Source of the DNA: Candidatus Benthicola azotiphorus
Lineage (GTDB): Bacteria; Gemmatimonadota; Gemmatimonadetes; Palauibacterales; Palauibacteraceae
Direction: 5' to 3'
Length of the DNA stretch: 12,096 nt
Assembly: GCA_947581745.1 (NCBI GenBank)
Contig: CANPVW010000171.1
Span: forward strand, 1 to 12,096
Below the pieces are notes generated by a model. The model saw only the letters and a program-made list of their open reading frames with translations, was not told the DNA's origin and searched no databases. Below, piece by piece: positions 1 to 7,429 of the stretch (the stretch's first letter is position 1; the number at the start of each line of letters is the position of its first letter). The position numbers and the translations under genes are program-made.

Positions 1-607
1 GGGCAATCTGCGGTGGCGGCTCGGCGTGGACGGGGGTCGTGGTCCGCTTGCCTTCGGCCACGTCGCACACCGTCTCCACCAGCTCGCGCAGGCCGCGCCC
101 GGAGCGGGCCGACGTGAGTACGACCGGGACTCCGAGCTCGGCGGAGAGCGCCCCGGCATCCACACGCAGGCCCTTGCGTTCCGCCTCGTCGATCAGGTTG
201 ACGCAGACGACGACACGGCTCGTCACCTCCATCACCTGGAGCACCAGGTTGAGGTTGCGCTCCAGCGCCGTGGCGTCCGTGACCACCACGGTGCAGTCCG
301 GGCGCGCGAACAACAGGAAGTCGCGGGCCACCTCCTCGTCCTGCGAGGCCGCCATCAGCGAGTACGTGCCCGGCAGGTCAACGAGCTTGAAGCGCACGTC
401 GCGGAATTCGAACCCGCCCTCCGCTCGGGCGACCGTCTTCCCCGGCCAGTTCCCGGTGTGCTGCTTGAGGCCGGTGAGCGCGTTGAACAGGGTGGACTTT
501 CCCGTGTTCGGGTTGCCGGCGAGCGCCACGACCCGGTCGTACCTTCCCATGGAGATGCCCATCCGCGTGAGCTGCTCGTAGGCGGGGCAGGTCTCGCAGG
601 CGCTCAT
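1..607 (-). CDS. feoB: Ferrous iron transporter FeoB, N-terminal G domain (partial)
   Basis: First 202 residues of the FeoB Fe2+ importer; the gene runs off the left edge, so the membrane permease part is not visible. The GTPase motifs are in order: G1 GNPNTGKS (31-38), G2 Thr58 in NWPGKTV, G3 DLPG (77-80), G4 NLID (137-140) and G5 TSA (165-167). This is the FeoB signature, which known family members use to gate Fe2+ uptake across the inner membrane. A short extension before G1 carries a CxxC motif (Cys4, Cys7). The ATG start overlaps the stop of the upstream regulator gene as ATGA, with AGAGG four bases before the ATG. The two genes are therefore very probably co-transcribed and translationally coupled. 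Identification is from motifs read by eye; confidence is high for FeoB, and only the N-terminus is represented. Confidence 0.95.
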   Translation of the reverse strand, partial: MSACETCPAYEQLTRMGISMGRYDRVVALAGNPNTGKSTLFNALTGLKQHTGNWPGKTVARAEGGFEFRDVRFKLVDLPGTYSLMAASQDEEVARDFLLFARPDCTVVVTDATALERNLNLVLQVMEVTSRVVVCVNLIDEAERKGLRVDAGALSAELGVPVVLTSARSGRGLRELVETVCDVAEGKRTTTPVHAEPPPQIA

Positions 608-1656
608 GAGGCCTCTCGCTCATCGGCTTCGATCGCCGGGCCGGGATCCGCCGACAGCGGTCGTACCTGGATGCCTGCCGCCTGCTCGTCCCGGAGCGCC
701 ACCAGCGTCTGGCGGATGCGGAACGCCCGCGGCCGGCCGAACAGGGGCTCGAGTTCGGGCCGGATCAGCGTACCGGGAGTGATGCCGAGGTCGAGCAGGC
801 GCCGCCGGGTGAGTCCGCGGATGCGCTCGTCGATGCGAACCACCCGGGCGTCCTGGCCCCGGCGCAGCCGGTCCAGCGGAATGACGCCCAGCTCGGCTTC
901 CGCCGGTCGCCGGACGGGTCCCACGTGCACATTGGCCGCCGCCACGGCCGGCAGCGACACTTCCCTCCCATCGACCTCCAGGCGGATGAGTCCGGGCCGG
1001 CGTTCCACGACCTGGACGTGCGCTCCCTGGGTCAGTCCCAGGTGGACGATCGTCTGGAATACCCCCGGCGGCTCGTCCTCGAGGTGCGTGACCTCCGCGT
1101 CCTCTCCCTCCGGCAGGTCCGTCAGAGGAATGCCCGGAAACGGTGCGATCCTGCCTTCCGGCGTCGGAATCGGGTCGCCGTGCGGGTCCGTGTGGGGATG
1201 TCCGAGCCTGGCGTCGAGCCGGTCGGCCTGGTCGACCGTCAGACGGTGCTCGGCTCGATCCGCGGCGAGGTGAATCTCGGTGAGCGGGAGGTCGGTCTCG
1301 TCGTCCAGGTACCGCTCCCACAGGCGGTGAGCCCGCACCACCTGCAGGGCGTACTCCCGTCCGTCCGGCGTGAGCTCGAGTGCGCTCGCCCGGATCTGCA
1401 CGAGTCCCTCGCGCTCCATCTCCTCGACCAGGGAGGTCGTCGCGGAAGCCCCGATCCCGACGGCACCCGACACGGACGCGGCGGTCGCGGCGACGTTCCG
1501 CTGCTTCGCCGCCAGGAGGTGCTTGAGCGCGTCCTCCACCCGGATTCGATGCCGTACGTCGCGCCAGCGCGCCAGACGCGCGGCCACGCCGTGACGCGGC
1601 AGCAGCCAGGCCGCCGCAAGCAGCACGAGAACCGCTATCCCCCACAACCCGGACAT
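604..1656 (-). CDS. Membrane-anchored DtxR/IdeR-like metalloregulator fused to FeoA
   Basis: A 350-residue protein with four parts. Residues 4-20 form one hydrophobic helix followed by an Arg-rich stretch, which predicts a cytoplasmic C-terminus. Residues about 39-165 are a DtxR/MntR-type winged helix and dimerisation domain. By eye, the metal ligands match the family: Asp42 (DtxR Met10, MntR Asp8), His110, Glu114, His129, Asp133, Glu136 and His137. Residues about 174-247 resemble the SH3-like third domain of DtxR/IdeR. Residues about 258-333 are a canonical FeoA domain (LGITPGT, then FGRP and ALRDEQA). The ATG has GGAGA five bases upstream, and no downstream GTG in the anchor region has a ribosome site, so the helix is probably real. 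The gene overlaps feoB by 4 bp. It most likely senses Fe2+ or Mn2+ and represses this unit through the palindrome at 1701-1718. The metal identity and the role of the anchor are inferred. Confidence 0.85.
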   Translation of the reverse strand: MSGLWGIAVLVLLAAAWLLPRHGVAARLARWRDVRHRIRVEDALKHLLAAKQRNVAATAASVSGAVGIGASATTSLVEEMEREGLVQIRASALELTPDGREYALQVVRAHRLWERYLDDETDLPLTEIHLAADRAEHRLTVDQADRLDARLGHPHTDPHGDPIPTPEGRIAPFPGIPLTDLPEGEDAEVTHLEDEPPGVFQTIVHLGLTQGAHVQVVERRPGLIRLEVDGREVSLPAVAAANVHVGPVRRPAEAELGVIPLDRLRRGQDARVVRIDERIRGLTRRRLLDLGITPGTLIRPELEPLFGRPRAFRIRQTLVALRDEQAAGIQVRPLSADPGPAIEADEREAS

Positions 1657-1700
1657 GTCTTCTCCAGCGAACGATACGGAGCCCCGGCGGGGCTCGAGCG

Positions 1701-1718
1701 ATTTAGTCTACACTAAAT
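1701..1718. promoter_or_regulatory. Palindromic operator, probable DtxR-family box
   Basis: A perfect inverted repeat with 7-bp arms, ATTTAGT and ACTAAAT, around a CTAC centre. It is AT-rich in a GC-rich neighbourhood and lies 45 bp upstream of the ATG of the DtxR-FeoA gene. The TTTAG-N-CTAAA pattern resembles known boxes of DtxR/MntR/SirR-type regulators, which usually repress their own operons. On the minus strand the repeat contains TA-rich hexamers that could be part of the -10 region, but I see no convincing -35, so the promoter itself is not assigned. A small GC hairpin (1681-1693, GCCCC-GGC-GGGGC) follows in the presumed leader. The binding protein is inferred from position and family. 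Confidence 0.65.
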
Positions 1719-1735
1719 CTCGCCTCTCGTTCCTG

Positions 1736-1765
1736 AAAAAGCAATGCACCTGAGGCGCACGCCTC
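1736..1765 (-). terminator. Weak candidate terminator after aroF
   Basis: Just after the aroF TAA stop, the minus strand has a short perfect hairpin, GAGGC-GTGC-GCCTC (1752-1765), and a run of five T at 1740-1736. The T run is 11 bases beyond the stem rather than directly after it, so this is a poor match to an intrinsic terminator. It is the only candidate for separating the trp-aroF unit from the iron unit. Confidence 0.3.
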
Positions 1766-1767
1766 GC

Positions 1768-2781
1768 TTACATGCAGCGACCGACGGCGGTAGTGAGGAT
1801 CCCGAGCTCCCGCATCAGCTCGCGGAACCCGTCGGGCGTCAGGCTCTGCCTGCCATCGCTCGCGGCGTTCGCGGGATCGGGATGGACCTCAACGATGAGG
1901 CCGTCCGCCCCGGCGGCCACTGCGGCGCGTGCCAGGGCCGGGACCCACTCCCGCCGGCCCGCCGCATGGCTCGGGTCGACGATCACGGGGAGGTGGGTGC
2001 GTTCCTTGAGGATCGGCACGGCGCACAGATCGAGGGTGTTGCGAGATGAGGTCTCGAAGGTGCGGATTCCCCTCTCGCACAGGATCACGCGTGGGTTGCC
2101 GCCGGCCACGATGTACTCGGCGGCGAGCAGCATCTCGTCGACGGTGGACATCATCCCGCGCTTGAGCAATACGGGCCGCGGCTGCGATCCGACGGCCGAC
2201 AGCAACCGGTAATTGTGCATGTTGCGGGCCCCGATCTGCAGCACGTCCGCGTGCTCGGCCACCAGATCGACATCCTCCGGCGCGACGACCTCGGTGACGA
2301 CCCGGAGGCCCGTCCGGTCCCTCGCCTCGGCGAGCAGTTCGAGGCCCCGTTCTCCCAATCCCTGGAAGCTGTAGGGCGACGAACGTGGCTTGAAGGCGCC
2401 GCCCCGCAAGAGCCGCGCACCGGCCGAGCGGACGACTTCCGCGGCCTGGAGGATCTGCTCCCGGCTCTCCACGGCGCAGGGACCGGCGATCACCACTACC
2501 TCGCGCCCCCCGATGACGATGTCCTCCACCTTCACGCGCGTGGATTCCGGCTTGTGAGTGCGCGAGACCAGCGGGTAGCCCGGCGCGTCCGGCTTCAGCT
2601 CCACCACACCCGGCATCCCGCGCAGCGCCTCGGCTACGGATTCGGAGCCCTCTCCGACGATGCTGACGAAGGCGCCCTCCGCCGTCTCGCTCACCTGGAC
2701 GCGGAAACCCTCCTGTTCCAGAAAGCGCACGATCTCGGCCTTCCTGCGCAGGGAAGCTCCCTTCTCCAATACCGCGATCAT
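1768..2781 (-). CDS. aroF: 3-deoxy-7-phosphoheptulonate (DAHP) synthase, type I-beta with N-terminal regulatory domain
   Basis: Condenses phosphoenolpyruvate and erythrose-4-phosphate to DAHP, the first step toward chorismate. The 337-residue product has the layout of the Thermotoga maritima enzyme: a ferredoxin-like/ACT-like N-terminal domain (about 1-70) and a TIM barrel. Signature motifs are GPCAVES (100-106), LRGGAFKPR (125-133), SSPYSFQGLG, IGARN (183-187), LLKRG (205-209), CERGIRTFE (235-243) and VDPSHAAGRR (268-277). Metal ligands fall at Cys102, His272, Glu298 and Asp309, as recalled for the Thermotoga enzyme. That N-terminal domain mediates Tyr/Phe feedback in the Thermotoga protein, so similar inhibition is likely here. 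The ATG at 2781 overlaps the trpA stop as ATGA and has GAGGAG eight bases upstream; the open frame continues upstream but only as a shadow of trpA. As last gene of the trp operon it is co-regulated by the Trp attenuator. Confidence 0.96.
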   Translation of the reverse strand: MIAVLEKGASLRRKAEIVRFLEQEGFRVQVSETAEGAFVSIVGEGSESVAEALRGMPGVVELKPDAPGYPLVSRTHKPESTRVKVEDIVIGGREVVVIAGPCAVESREQILQAAEVVRSAGARLLRGGAFKPRSSPYSFQGLGERGLELLAEARDRTGLRVVTEVVAPEDVDLVAEHADVLQIGARNMHNYRLLSAVGSQPRPVLLKRGMMSTVDEMLLAAEYIVAGGNPRVILCERGIRTFETSSRNTLDLCAVPILKERTHLPVIVDPSHAAGRREWVPALARAAVAAGADGLIVEVHPDPANAASDGRQSLTPDGFRELMRELGILTTAVGRCM

Positions 2782-3644
2782 GACGCCATCTCCTCGCCGC
2801 GCAGCTCGCGCACGAACATCCCGGGGTCCACGCCTCTCTCGATCGCTTCCACGAGCGCGCTTCCAACGATCACGCCGTCCGCGAACCCGGCGAGACCGGC
2901 GACGTCGGTCGCGGACCGGACGCCGAATCCGGCCAGGACCGGGACCGGCGACACACGTCGCACGCGCGCCAGGTACTCCGCTGCCGCGGCCGCGTCGACT
3001 CGGGCCCCCGTCGTCCCCTTCATCGTCACGGCGTACACGAAGCCCCGGCTGGCCTCGCACACCCGCTCCAGCCGGCCCGGCGGAGTGGCCGGCGTCACGA
3101 GCTGCACGAGTGCGATCCCCGATCCAGCCAGCACGGCTCGCAGCCGGTGCGATTCCTCGAGCGGGAGATCGGGAACGATCAGACCGGCAATCCCGGCCCC
3201 GGCTCCGTCCGACGCGAACGCTCCGAAGCCGTGGGCCAGGATCGGGTTCAGGTAGCTCATCAGGAGCACCGGTGACCGACGGGTCGGTCCCGGGGGCGTG
3301 TCGGAGCCGGCCCCGGCTCCAGCTCGCGTCGCCTCTCCGATCGTCTCCAGGATCCACGGGAGCGTCGTCCCGTTCTCGAGCGCCACCCGGCTGGAGCGCT
3401 GGATCGTCAGGCCATCCGCCATCGGGTCGCTGAACGGGACCCCGACTTCCACCAGGTCGGCTTCCGCGGCAGCTGCCGAAAGCAGGGATGCGAAACGCTC
3501 GCGGGTCGGAAATCCGGCGGTTAGGAAAGCTGCGATGGCCGGCCGCCGCTCGGCCTTCGCCCGCGCGATGGCCTCGCCGATGCGCCGCTCGCCGTCACCG
3601 GAGTTCACCGGTTCGTCCGCCGGACGTGGCACCTCATCCGGCAT
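2778..3644 (-). CDS. trpA: Tryptophan synthase alpha subunit
   Basis: Cleaves indole-3-glycerol phosphate to indole and glyceraldehyde-3-phosphate; the indole passes to TrpB in the alpha2-beta2 complex. The TIM-barrel motifs are present: LTAGFPT (41-47), VEVGVPFSDPMADG (65-78) with the catalytic pair Glu66 and Asp77 (E. coli Glu49 and Asp60), the loop-6 motif KGTTGAR (209-215), and the phosphate-site segments AGFGV (238-242) and GSALV (261-265). At 288 residues it is slightly longer than usual. There are about 16 extra N-terminal residues and a Gly/Ala/Pro-rich insertion at about 105-123, between the third helix and fourth strand, which looks like a surface loop. The ATG overlaps the trpB end by 11 bp, with GGAAGG about ten bases upstream. 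GTG codons at positions 5 and 13 lack ribosome sites. Confidence 0.97.
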   Translation of the reverse strand: MPDEVPRPADEPVNSGDGERRIGEAIARAKAERRPAIAAFLTAGFPTRERFASLLSAAAAEADLVEVGVPFSDPMADGLTIQRSSRVALENGTTLPWILETIGEATRAGAGAGSDTPPGPTRRSPVLLMSYLNPILAHGFGAFASDGAGAGIAGLIVPDLPLEESHRLRAVLAGSGIALVQLVTPATPPGRLERVCEASRGFVYAVTMKGTTGARVDAAAAAEYLARVRRVSPVPVLAGFGVRSATDVAGLAGFADGVIVGSALVEAIERGVDPGMFVRELRGEEMAS

Positions 3645-4896
3645 CGGACGTCGTCCTTCCCGTCCTGCGCAGGTCGTCCAGGATTCCCAGGTCCTTGTCG
3701 CCCCTGCCCGAAAGCCCTACGAGGATCGTCGATCCCGGAGTGGCCCGGGCCAGGCGCCGGCCACCGGCCAGGGCGTGCGCCGACTCCAGCGCCGGGATGA
3801 TGCCCTCGGCAGCGGCACACTCCTCCAGGGCCTCCACGGCCTCGTCGTCACCCACGCTCGTGTAGCGCACGCGCCCGACCGCCGCGAGGAACGAGTGTTC
3901 CGGTCCGACCCCGGGATAATCCAGTCCGGCGGACACGGAGTGCGTATCTCTGACCTGGCCGAAGCGATCCTGGAGCAGCAGCGAATGGCTGCCGTGCAGG
4001 ACCCCCGGAGTTCCGCGGCTCGCAGTGGCCGCGTGCTCGCCGGGCCCGGCTCCGGAACCGCCGGCTTCGATTCCGACAAGATCCACTTCCGGGTCTCCCA
4101 GGAAGGCGTGGAAGATCCCGATCGCGTTGGAGCCGCCCCCGACGCAGGCCACCACGGCGTCCGGCAGGTCGCCCGATGCCAGAAGGAGGCCGGCCCGGGC
4201 CTCGCGACCGATCACGGTCTGCAGCTGACGCACGAGCCAGGGGTACGGGTGCGGTCCAACCGCCGAGCCGAGCAGGTAGTAGGTGCTCTCCGGGTCCGAC
4301 ACCCAGTCTCTGAGAGCCTCGTCGATGGCGGCACGCAGAGTCCGGTCGCCGCTCCCGACCTCGACGACTCGGGCCCCCAGCAGCTCCATGCGCTGCACGT
4401 TGGGTCGCTGCCGCGCGGCGTCGACCTCCCCCATGTAGACGGTGCAGGGCAGGCCGAGCCGCGCACACGCCGCGGCCGACGCCACACCGTGCTGGCCCGC
4501 ACCCGTTTCCGCGATCACCCGTCGCGCGCCCATCCGTCGGGCGATCAGCGCCTGGCCGATCGCGTTGTTGATCTTGTGTGCGCCCGTGTGGGCCAGGTCC
4601 TCGCGCTTCAGCCATACGTCCGCGTCCCACCTCTCGCTCAGGCGAACCGCGCGGGTGAGCGGCGTCGGGCGTCCTATCCAGTCCGCGAGCTGTGCCCCCA
4701 GCTCGGCCTGGAAGGCGGGGTCTGCCAGCGCCTCGCTAGCTCCCCTCTCGAGGAGCTCCAGGGCCGGCATCAGAGTCTCCGGCACGAATCGCCCTCCGTA
4801 CGCGCCGAACCGGCCACGTTCGTCCGGCATCCTCCCGGCCAGCAGGTCCTCCAGGGTGCCTGCGGCGGCTCGGCCGCCCTCGGGAATCTCAGTCAT
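3634..4896 (-). CDS. trpB: Tryptophan synthase beta subunit
   Basis: PLP enzyme that joins indole (from TrpA) and L-serine to give L-tryptophan. Numbered from the ATG at 4896 (420 residues): GRFGAYGGRFVPETL near the N-terminus, the PLP lysine Lys108 in HTGAHKINNA, the catalytic Glu130 in AETGAGQHG, the PLP-phosphate loop GGGSN (253-257), GLDYPGVGPEH with Asp326 (E. coli Asp305), and the C-terminal LSGRGDKD (395-402). This is the standard TrpB1 form that partners TrpA. I chose 4896 because it overlaps the upstream fusion gene by only 8 bp, like the other junctions here, and has AGG five bases before it. An ATG at 4929 would add 11 residues and a 41-bp overlap, with GAGG too close to the ATG. 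Identity is certain; the start is not. Confidence 0.96.
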   Translation of the reverse strand: MTEIPEGGRAAAGTLEDLLAGRMPDERGRFGAYGGRFVPETLMPALELLERGASEALADPAFQAELGAQLADWIGRPTPLTRAVRLSERWDADVWLKREDLAHTGAHKINNAIGQALIARRMGARRVIAETGAGQHGVASAAACARLGLPCTVYMGEVDAARQRPNVQRMELLGARVVEVGSGDRTLRAAIDEALRDWVSDPESTYYLLGSAVGPHPYPWLVRQLQTVIGREARAGLLLASGDLPDAVVACVGGGSNAIGIFHAFLGDPEVDLVGIEAGGSGAGPGEHAATASRGTPGVLHGSHSLLLQDRFGQVRDTHSVSAGLDYPGVGPEHSFLAAVGRVRYTSVGDDEAVEALEECAAAEGIIPALESAHALAGGRRLARATPGSTILVGLSGRGDKDLGILDDLRRTGRTTSDAG

Positions 4897-7429
4897 CGGC
4901 GCCTGCCCGCGCTCTGGTTTCACCGCCATGCCTCATGTGACTGGCTCGCGCGGCAGTCGCCGCGGCCGCGGCGCGCGCCGCCTCGACGAAAGCGGCGATC
5001 CGAACCGGGTCCTTGCCTCCGTCGCTCCGCTCGACGCCGCTCGACACATCGACGCCGAACGGTCTCACGGTCGAGATCGCGTCGGCGATGTTGCCGGGAG
5101 ACAATCCTCCGGCCAGGACGAGCGGCATCGTCCTGGCGAGAGCAGCGGCGCGCTCCCAGCTCGGCCGGACACCGCGGCCGCCGCGTCCCGCTGCTTCCAG
5201 GATGGCGGCCGTGCGGCCGTCAGCTCGCCGGGCCGAGCTCACCTGTCCCTCGAGGTCGGGCCCGTCGTGCAACACCGGCAGGAAGCGCGCTCCCGCCGCG
5301 CGGGTCGCCTCGCGAGCTCCGGTCGACGGTTCCGTCTGGACGATGTCGGCAGGGAACGCCGACAGCACGCCCTCGATATCGGCTCGCGACGCGTTCCGGA
5401 ATACCGCCACCCGGTCCACGTGCGGCGGCAGCAGCATCGCCAGCTCAGCCGCCTGTCGGGGGGAGACGCGGCGGGGGGATTCGGCGAATACGAATCCCGC
5501 GGCATCCGCGCCGGACTCCCCGACGGCGAGAACCGATTCGGCCGTTGCGAGGCCGCAGATCTTGATCCACACGGATCCGCGCGACACGATCGCCGCACGC
5601 CCGGCCGCGAGAAGCTCGCGGGCGGCCGCTTCGGGATCGAGCGCCCGCATCAGGGCCGTTCCGACGAGAGCCGCGTCGTACCCGAGCGCGGCCACGTCCC
5701 GGGCCTGCTCCGATCTCACGAGGCCGCTCTCCGCGACCCGCGGAACGCCGGGTGGGAAGAGGTCCGCCAGCCGCCCGAATCGTCCTAAGTCGACCGTCAG
5801 GCTCGAGAGGTCGCGGCTGTTCAGTCCCACGAGCACCGGGACTCCCAGCTTGCGCCCAAGCTCCGCCGCGGGACCCGCACGCTGCAGGTCCGCCTCATCG
5901 AACGCCTCCAGGAGGACGAACATGCGGCACTCCGAAGCTGCCTCGATGCACGAGACGAGGGTGGCGGTATCCAGCATGCGGAGGATGAGCAGGACCCCCC
6001 CCGCTCCGTGCGCGCGGGCCTCGTACACCTGGTAGGGGTCCACGAGGAAGTCCTTCCGGAGGACCGGCACGGAGGGGGCGGCTCGCGCCGCGACTTCCAG
6101 GTCGGTCAGCGTCCCACCGAACTCGGTCGGCTCCGTGAGGACCGAGATCGCCGCCGCTCCCGCCCTGGCGGATCCGGCGGCCAGCGCCTTCAGGTCCTCC
6201 ACGCCCGCCTCGCGAAGGGAGCCGGCGGACGGAGCCCGCCGCTTGATCTCCGCGAACAGGTCGAAGCCGCCGTCCAGGCGCAGGGACGGAGGCGCCGTAG
6301 CGCTCAGGGCCCGCTCCCTGACGGCCTCGAGCGACTCCAGGAGGCGGGCCGTCCGCACGCGCTCCGCCGAGCCGGTCGCCATGCGGGACAGGAGGTCGGA
6401 CAGCGGACTGCCTGCAGCTCGGACGGATCCGAACGCGGCCAGACGGTCGAGGAGAGCGGCGGCGATCCCCCCGTCGATCGCGGCGCGGGCGGCCCGGATG
6501 CCGTCCGAGAGGTCGGCGGCCTCTCCCGCCACTTCGAGGGCGAGTCCGGCGCCCAGCACCAGCGCCTCGCGGAGCGGTCCTTCAGTGCCCCTGAGCGTCG
6601 ACTCGATGGCCGCGGCGTTCTCCGCCGCATCGCCGCCGGCGAGGTCCTCGGGCGCGCATCGCTCGATCCCGAAGTCGGCCGGGTCGCGTACCTCCTTCGA
6701 CACCTTTCCGGGGCGCACATCGAACAGCAGGAAGCGCCCGCATGGCGTGGCCTCGTCCCACCCCGGCTCGCCGTGGACCACGAACGCACGTTCCACAGGG
6801 AGCCCCGAGAGCGCTTCGGCCATCAGCTCGGCGACCGCCGGGCTGAACGCGCCCACCACCATGAACGGCGGCTCGGCCGGATTGGTCAGAGGGCCGAGGA
6901 TATTGAACACAGTGCGCACGCCGAGCGCCTTGCGAACCGGCACGAGGGACTTCATAGCCGGGTGATAGTGCGGCGCGAAGAGAAACGTGAAACCGGTCTG
7001 CTCGAGGCAGTCGCCGGCTCGCGACTCGTCCAGCGGAAGCCCCAGTCCGAGCGCCTCCAGGACGTCTGCGCTTCCACACCGGCTGGAGACGGACCGGTTG
7101 CCGTGCTTCACCACCTGGAGCCCGCACGCGGCCGCCAGGAGAGCGGAGCCGGTCGACAGGTTCAGGCTTCCCGAACCGTCTCCCCCCGTTCCCACGATGT
7201 CCACCGGCCTCAACCCCTCCGGCAGGCGCGGGCGTCGGGCCAGAGACCGCATGGCCCGCGCGAAGCCACGGATCTCGGCGGGGGTCTCCCGCTTGAGGCG
7301 GAGGCCGGCGAGAAAGGCCCCGGCCACGGCTGCGGGGAGCCGGTCCTCCGCCAGCTCCGTCATCAGCGCGGCGGCTTCCTCTTCGGTCAGGTGAACACCG
7401 TCGAGAAGGCGCTCCAGGAGGTCCTTCAC
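4889..7429 (-). CDS. trpDCF: Trifunctional TrpD-TrpC-TrpF fusion: anthranilate phosphoribosyltransferase / indole-3-glycerol-phosphate synthase / phosphoribosylanthranilate isomerase
   Basis: One uninterrupted 846-codon frame holds three enzymes for consecutive steps from anthranilate to indole-3-glycerol phosphate. TrpD (about 1-336): GTGGDGSGSLNLST (80-93), KHGNRSVSSRCGSAD (108-122), HPAMK (156-160), LGPLTNP (178-184). TrpC (about 341-612): AEIKRRAPS with Glu394 and Lys396, LRKDF with Lys459, LLEAF with Glu508, GLNSRD with Asn537, AESGL with Glu567 and Ser568, so the full catalytic set is present. TrpF (about 619-818): KICG with catalytic Cys625, SPRRVS (651-656), AGGLSPGNI and GVDVSSGVE. 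In TrpF the usual catalytic Asp appears replaced by Glu745, QLHG reads QTEP, and GGTG reads GGRG. The start is GTG, overlapping the trpG stop as GTGA, with GGAGG six bases upstream. No stop or well-placed internal start separates the domains. An Ala-rich tail (about 819-846) follows TrpF. Confidence 0.92.
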   Translation of the reverse strand: MKDLLERLLDGVHLTEEEAAALMTELAEDRLPAAVAGAFLAGLRLKRETPAEIRGFARAMRSLARRPRLPEGLRPVDIVGTGGDGSGSLNLSTGSALLAAACGLQVVKHGNRSVSSRCGSADVLEALGLGLPLDESRAGDCLEQTGFTFLFAPHYHPAMKSLVPVRKALGVRTVFNILGPLTNPAEPPFMVVGAFSPAVAELMAEALSGLPVERAFVVHGEPGWDEATPCGRFLLFDVRPGKVSKEVRDPADFGIERCAPEDLAGGDAAENAAAIESTLRGTEGPLREALVLGAGLALEVAGEAADLSDGIRAARAAIDGGIAAALLDRLAAFGSVRAAGSPLSDLLSRMATGSAERVRTARLLESLEAVRERALSATAPPSLRLDGGFDLFAEIKRRAPSAGSLREAGVEDLKALAAGSARAGAAAISVLTEPTEFGGTLTDLEVAARAAPSVPVLRKDFLVDPYQVYEARAHGAGGVLLILRMLDTATLVSCIEAASECRMFVLLEAFDEADLQRAGPAAELGRKLGVPVLVGLNSRDLSSLTVDLGRFGRLADLFPPGVPRVAESGLVRSEQARDVAALGYDAALVGTALMRALDPEAAARELLAAGRAAIVSRGSVWIKICGLATAESVLAVGESGADAAGFVFAESPRRVSPRQAAELAMLLPPHVDRVAVFRNASRADIEGVLSAFPADIVQTEPSTGAREATRAAGARFLPVLHDGPDLEGQVSSARRADGRTAAILEAAGRGGRGVRPSWERAAALARTMPLVLAGGLSPGNIADAISTVRPFGVDVSSGVERSDGGKDPVRIAAFVEAARAAAAATAARASHMRHGGETRARAGADD

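Noticed and set aside
26..1273. 415-codon open frame on the plus strand
   Set aside because: Antisense to feoB and the DtxR-FeoA gene, both of which have clear motifs on the minus strand.
1681..1693. GC hairpin GCCCC-GGC-GGGGC as terminator or riboswitch
   Set aside because: Only five base pairs, no T run and no larger conserved fold; such hairpins are common in GC-rich DNA.
2782..3357. N-terminal extension of aroF to 3357
   Set aside because: It reads through trpA in the wrong frame with low-complexity sequence; the ATG at 2781 has a good ribosome site and gives the family's normal length.
3298..5565. 755-codon open frame on the plus strand
   Set aside because: Antisense to trpA, trpB and the TrpF domain; the translation is Arg/Pro/Ser-rich low complexity with no family motif, as expected opposite high-GC genes.
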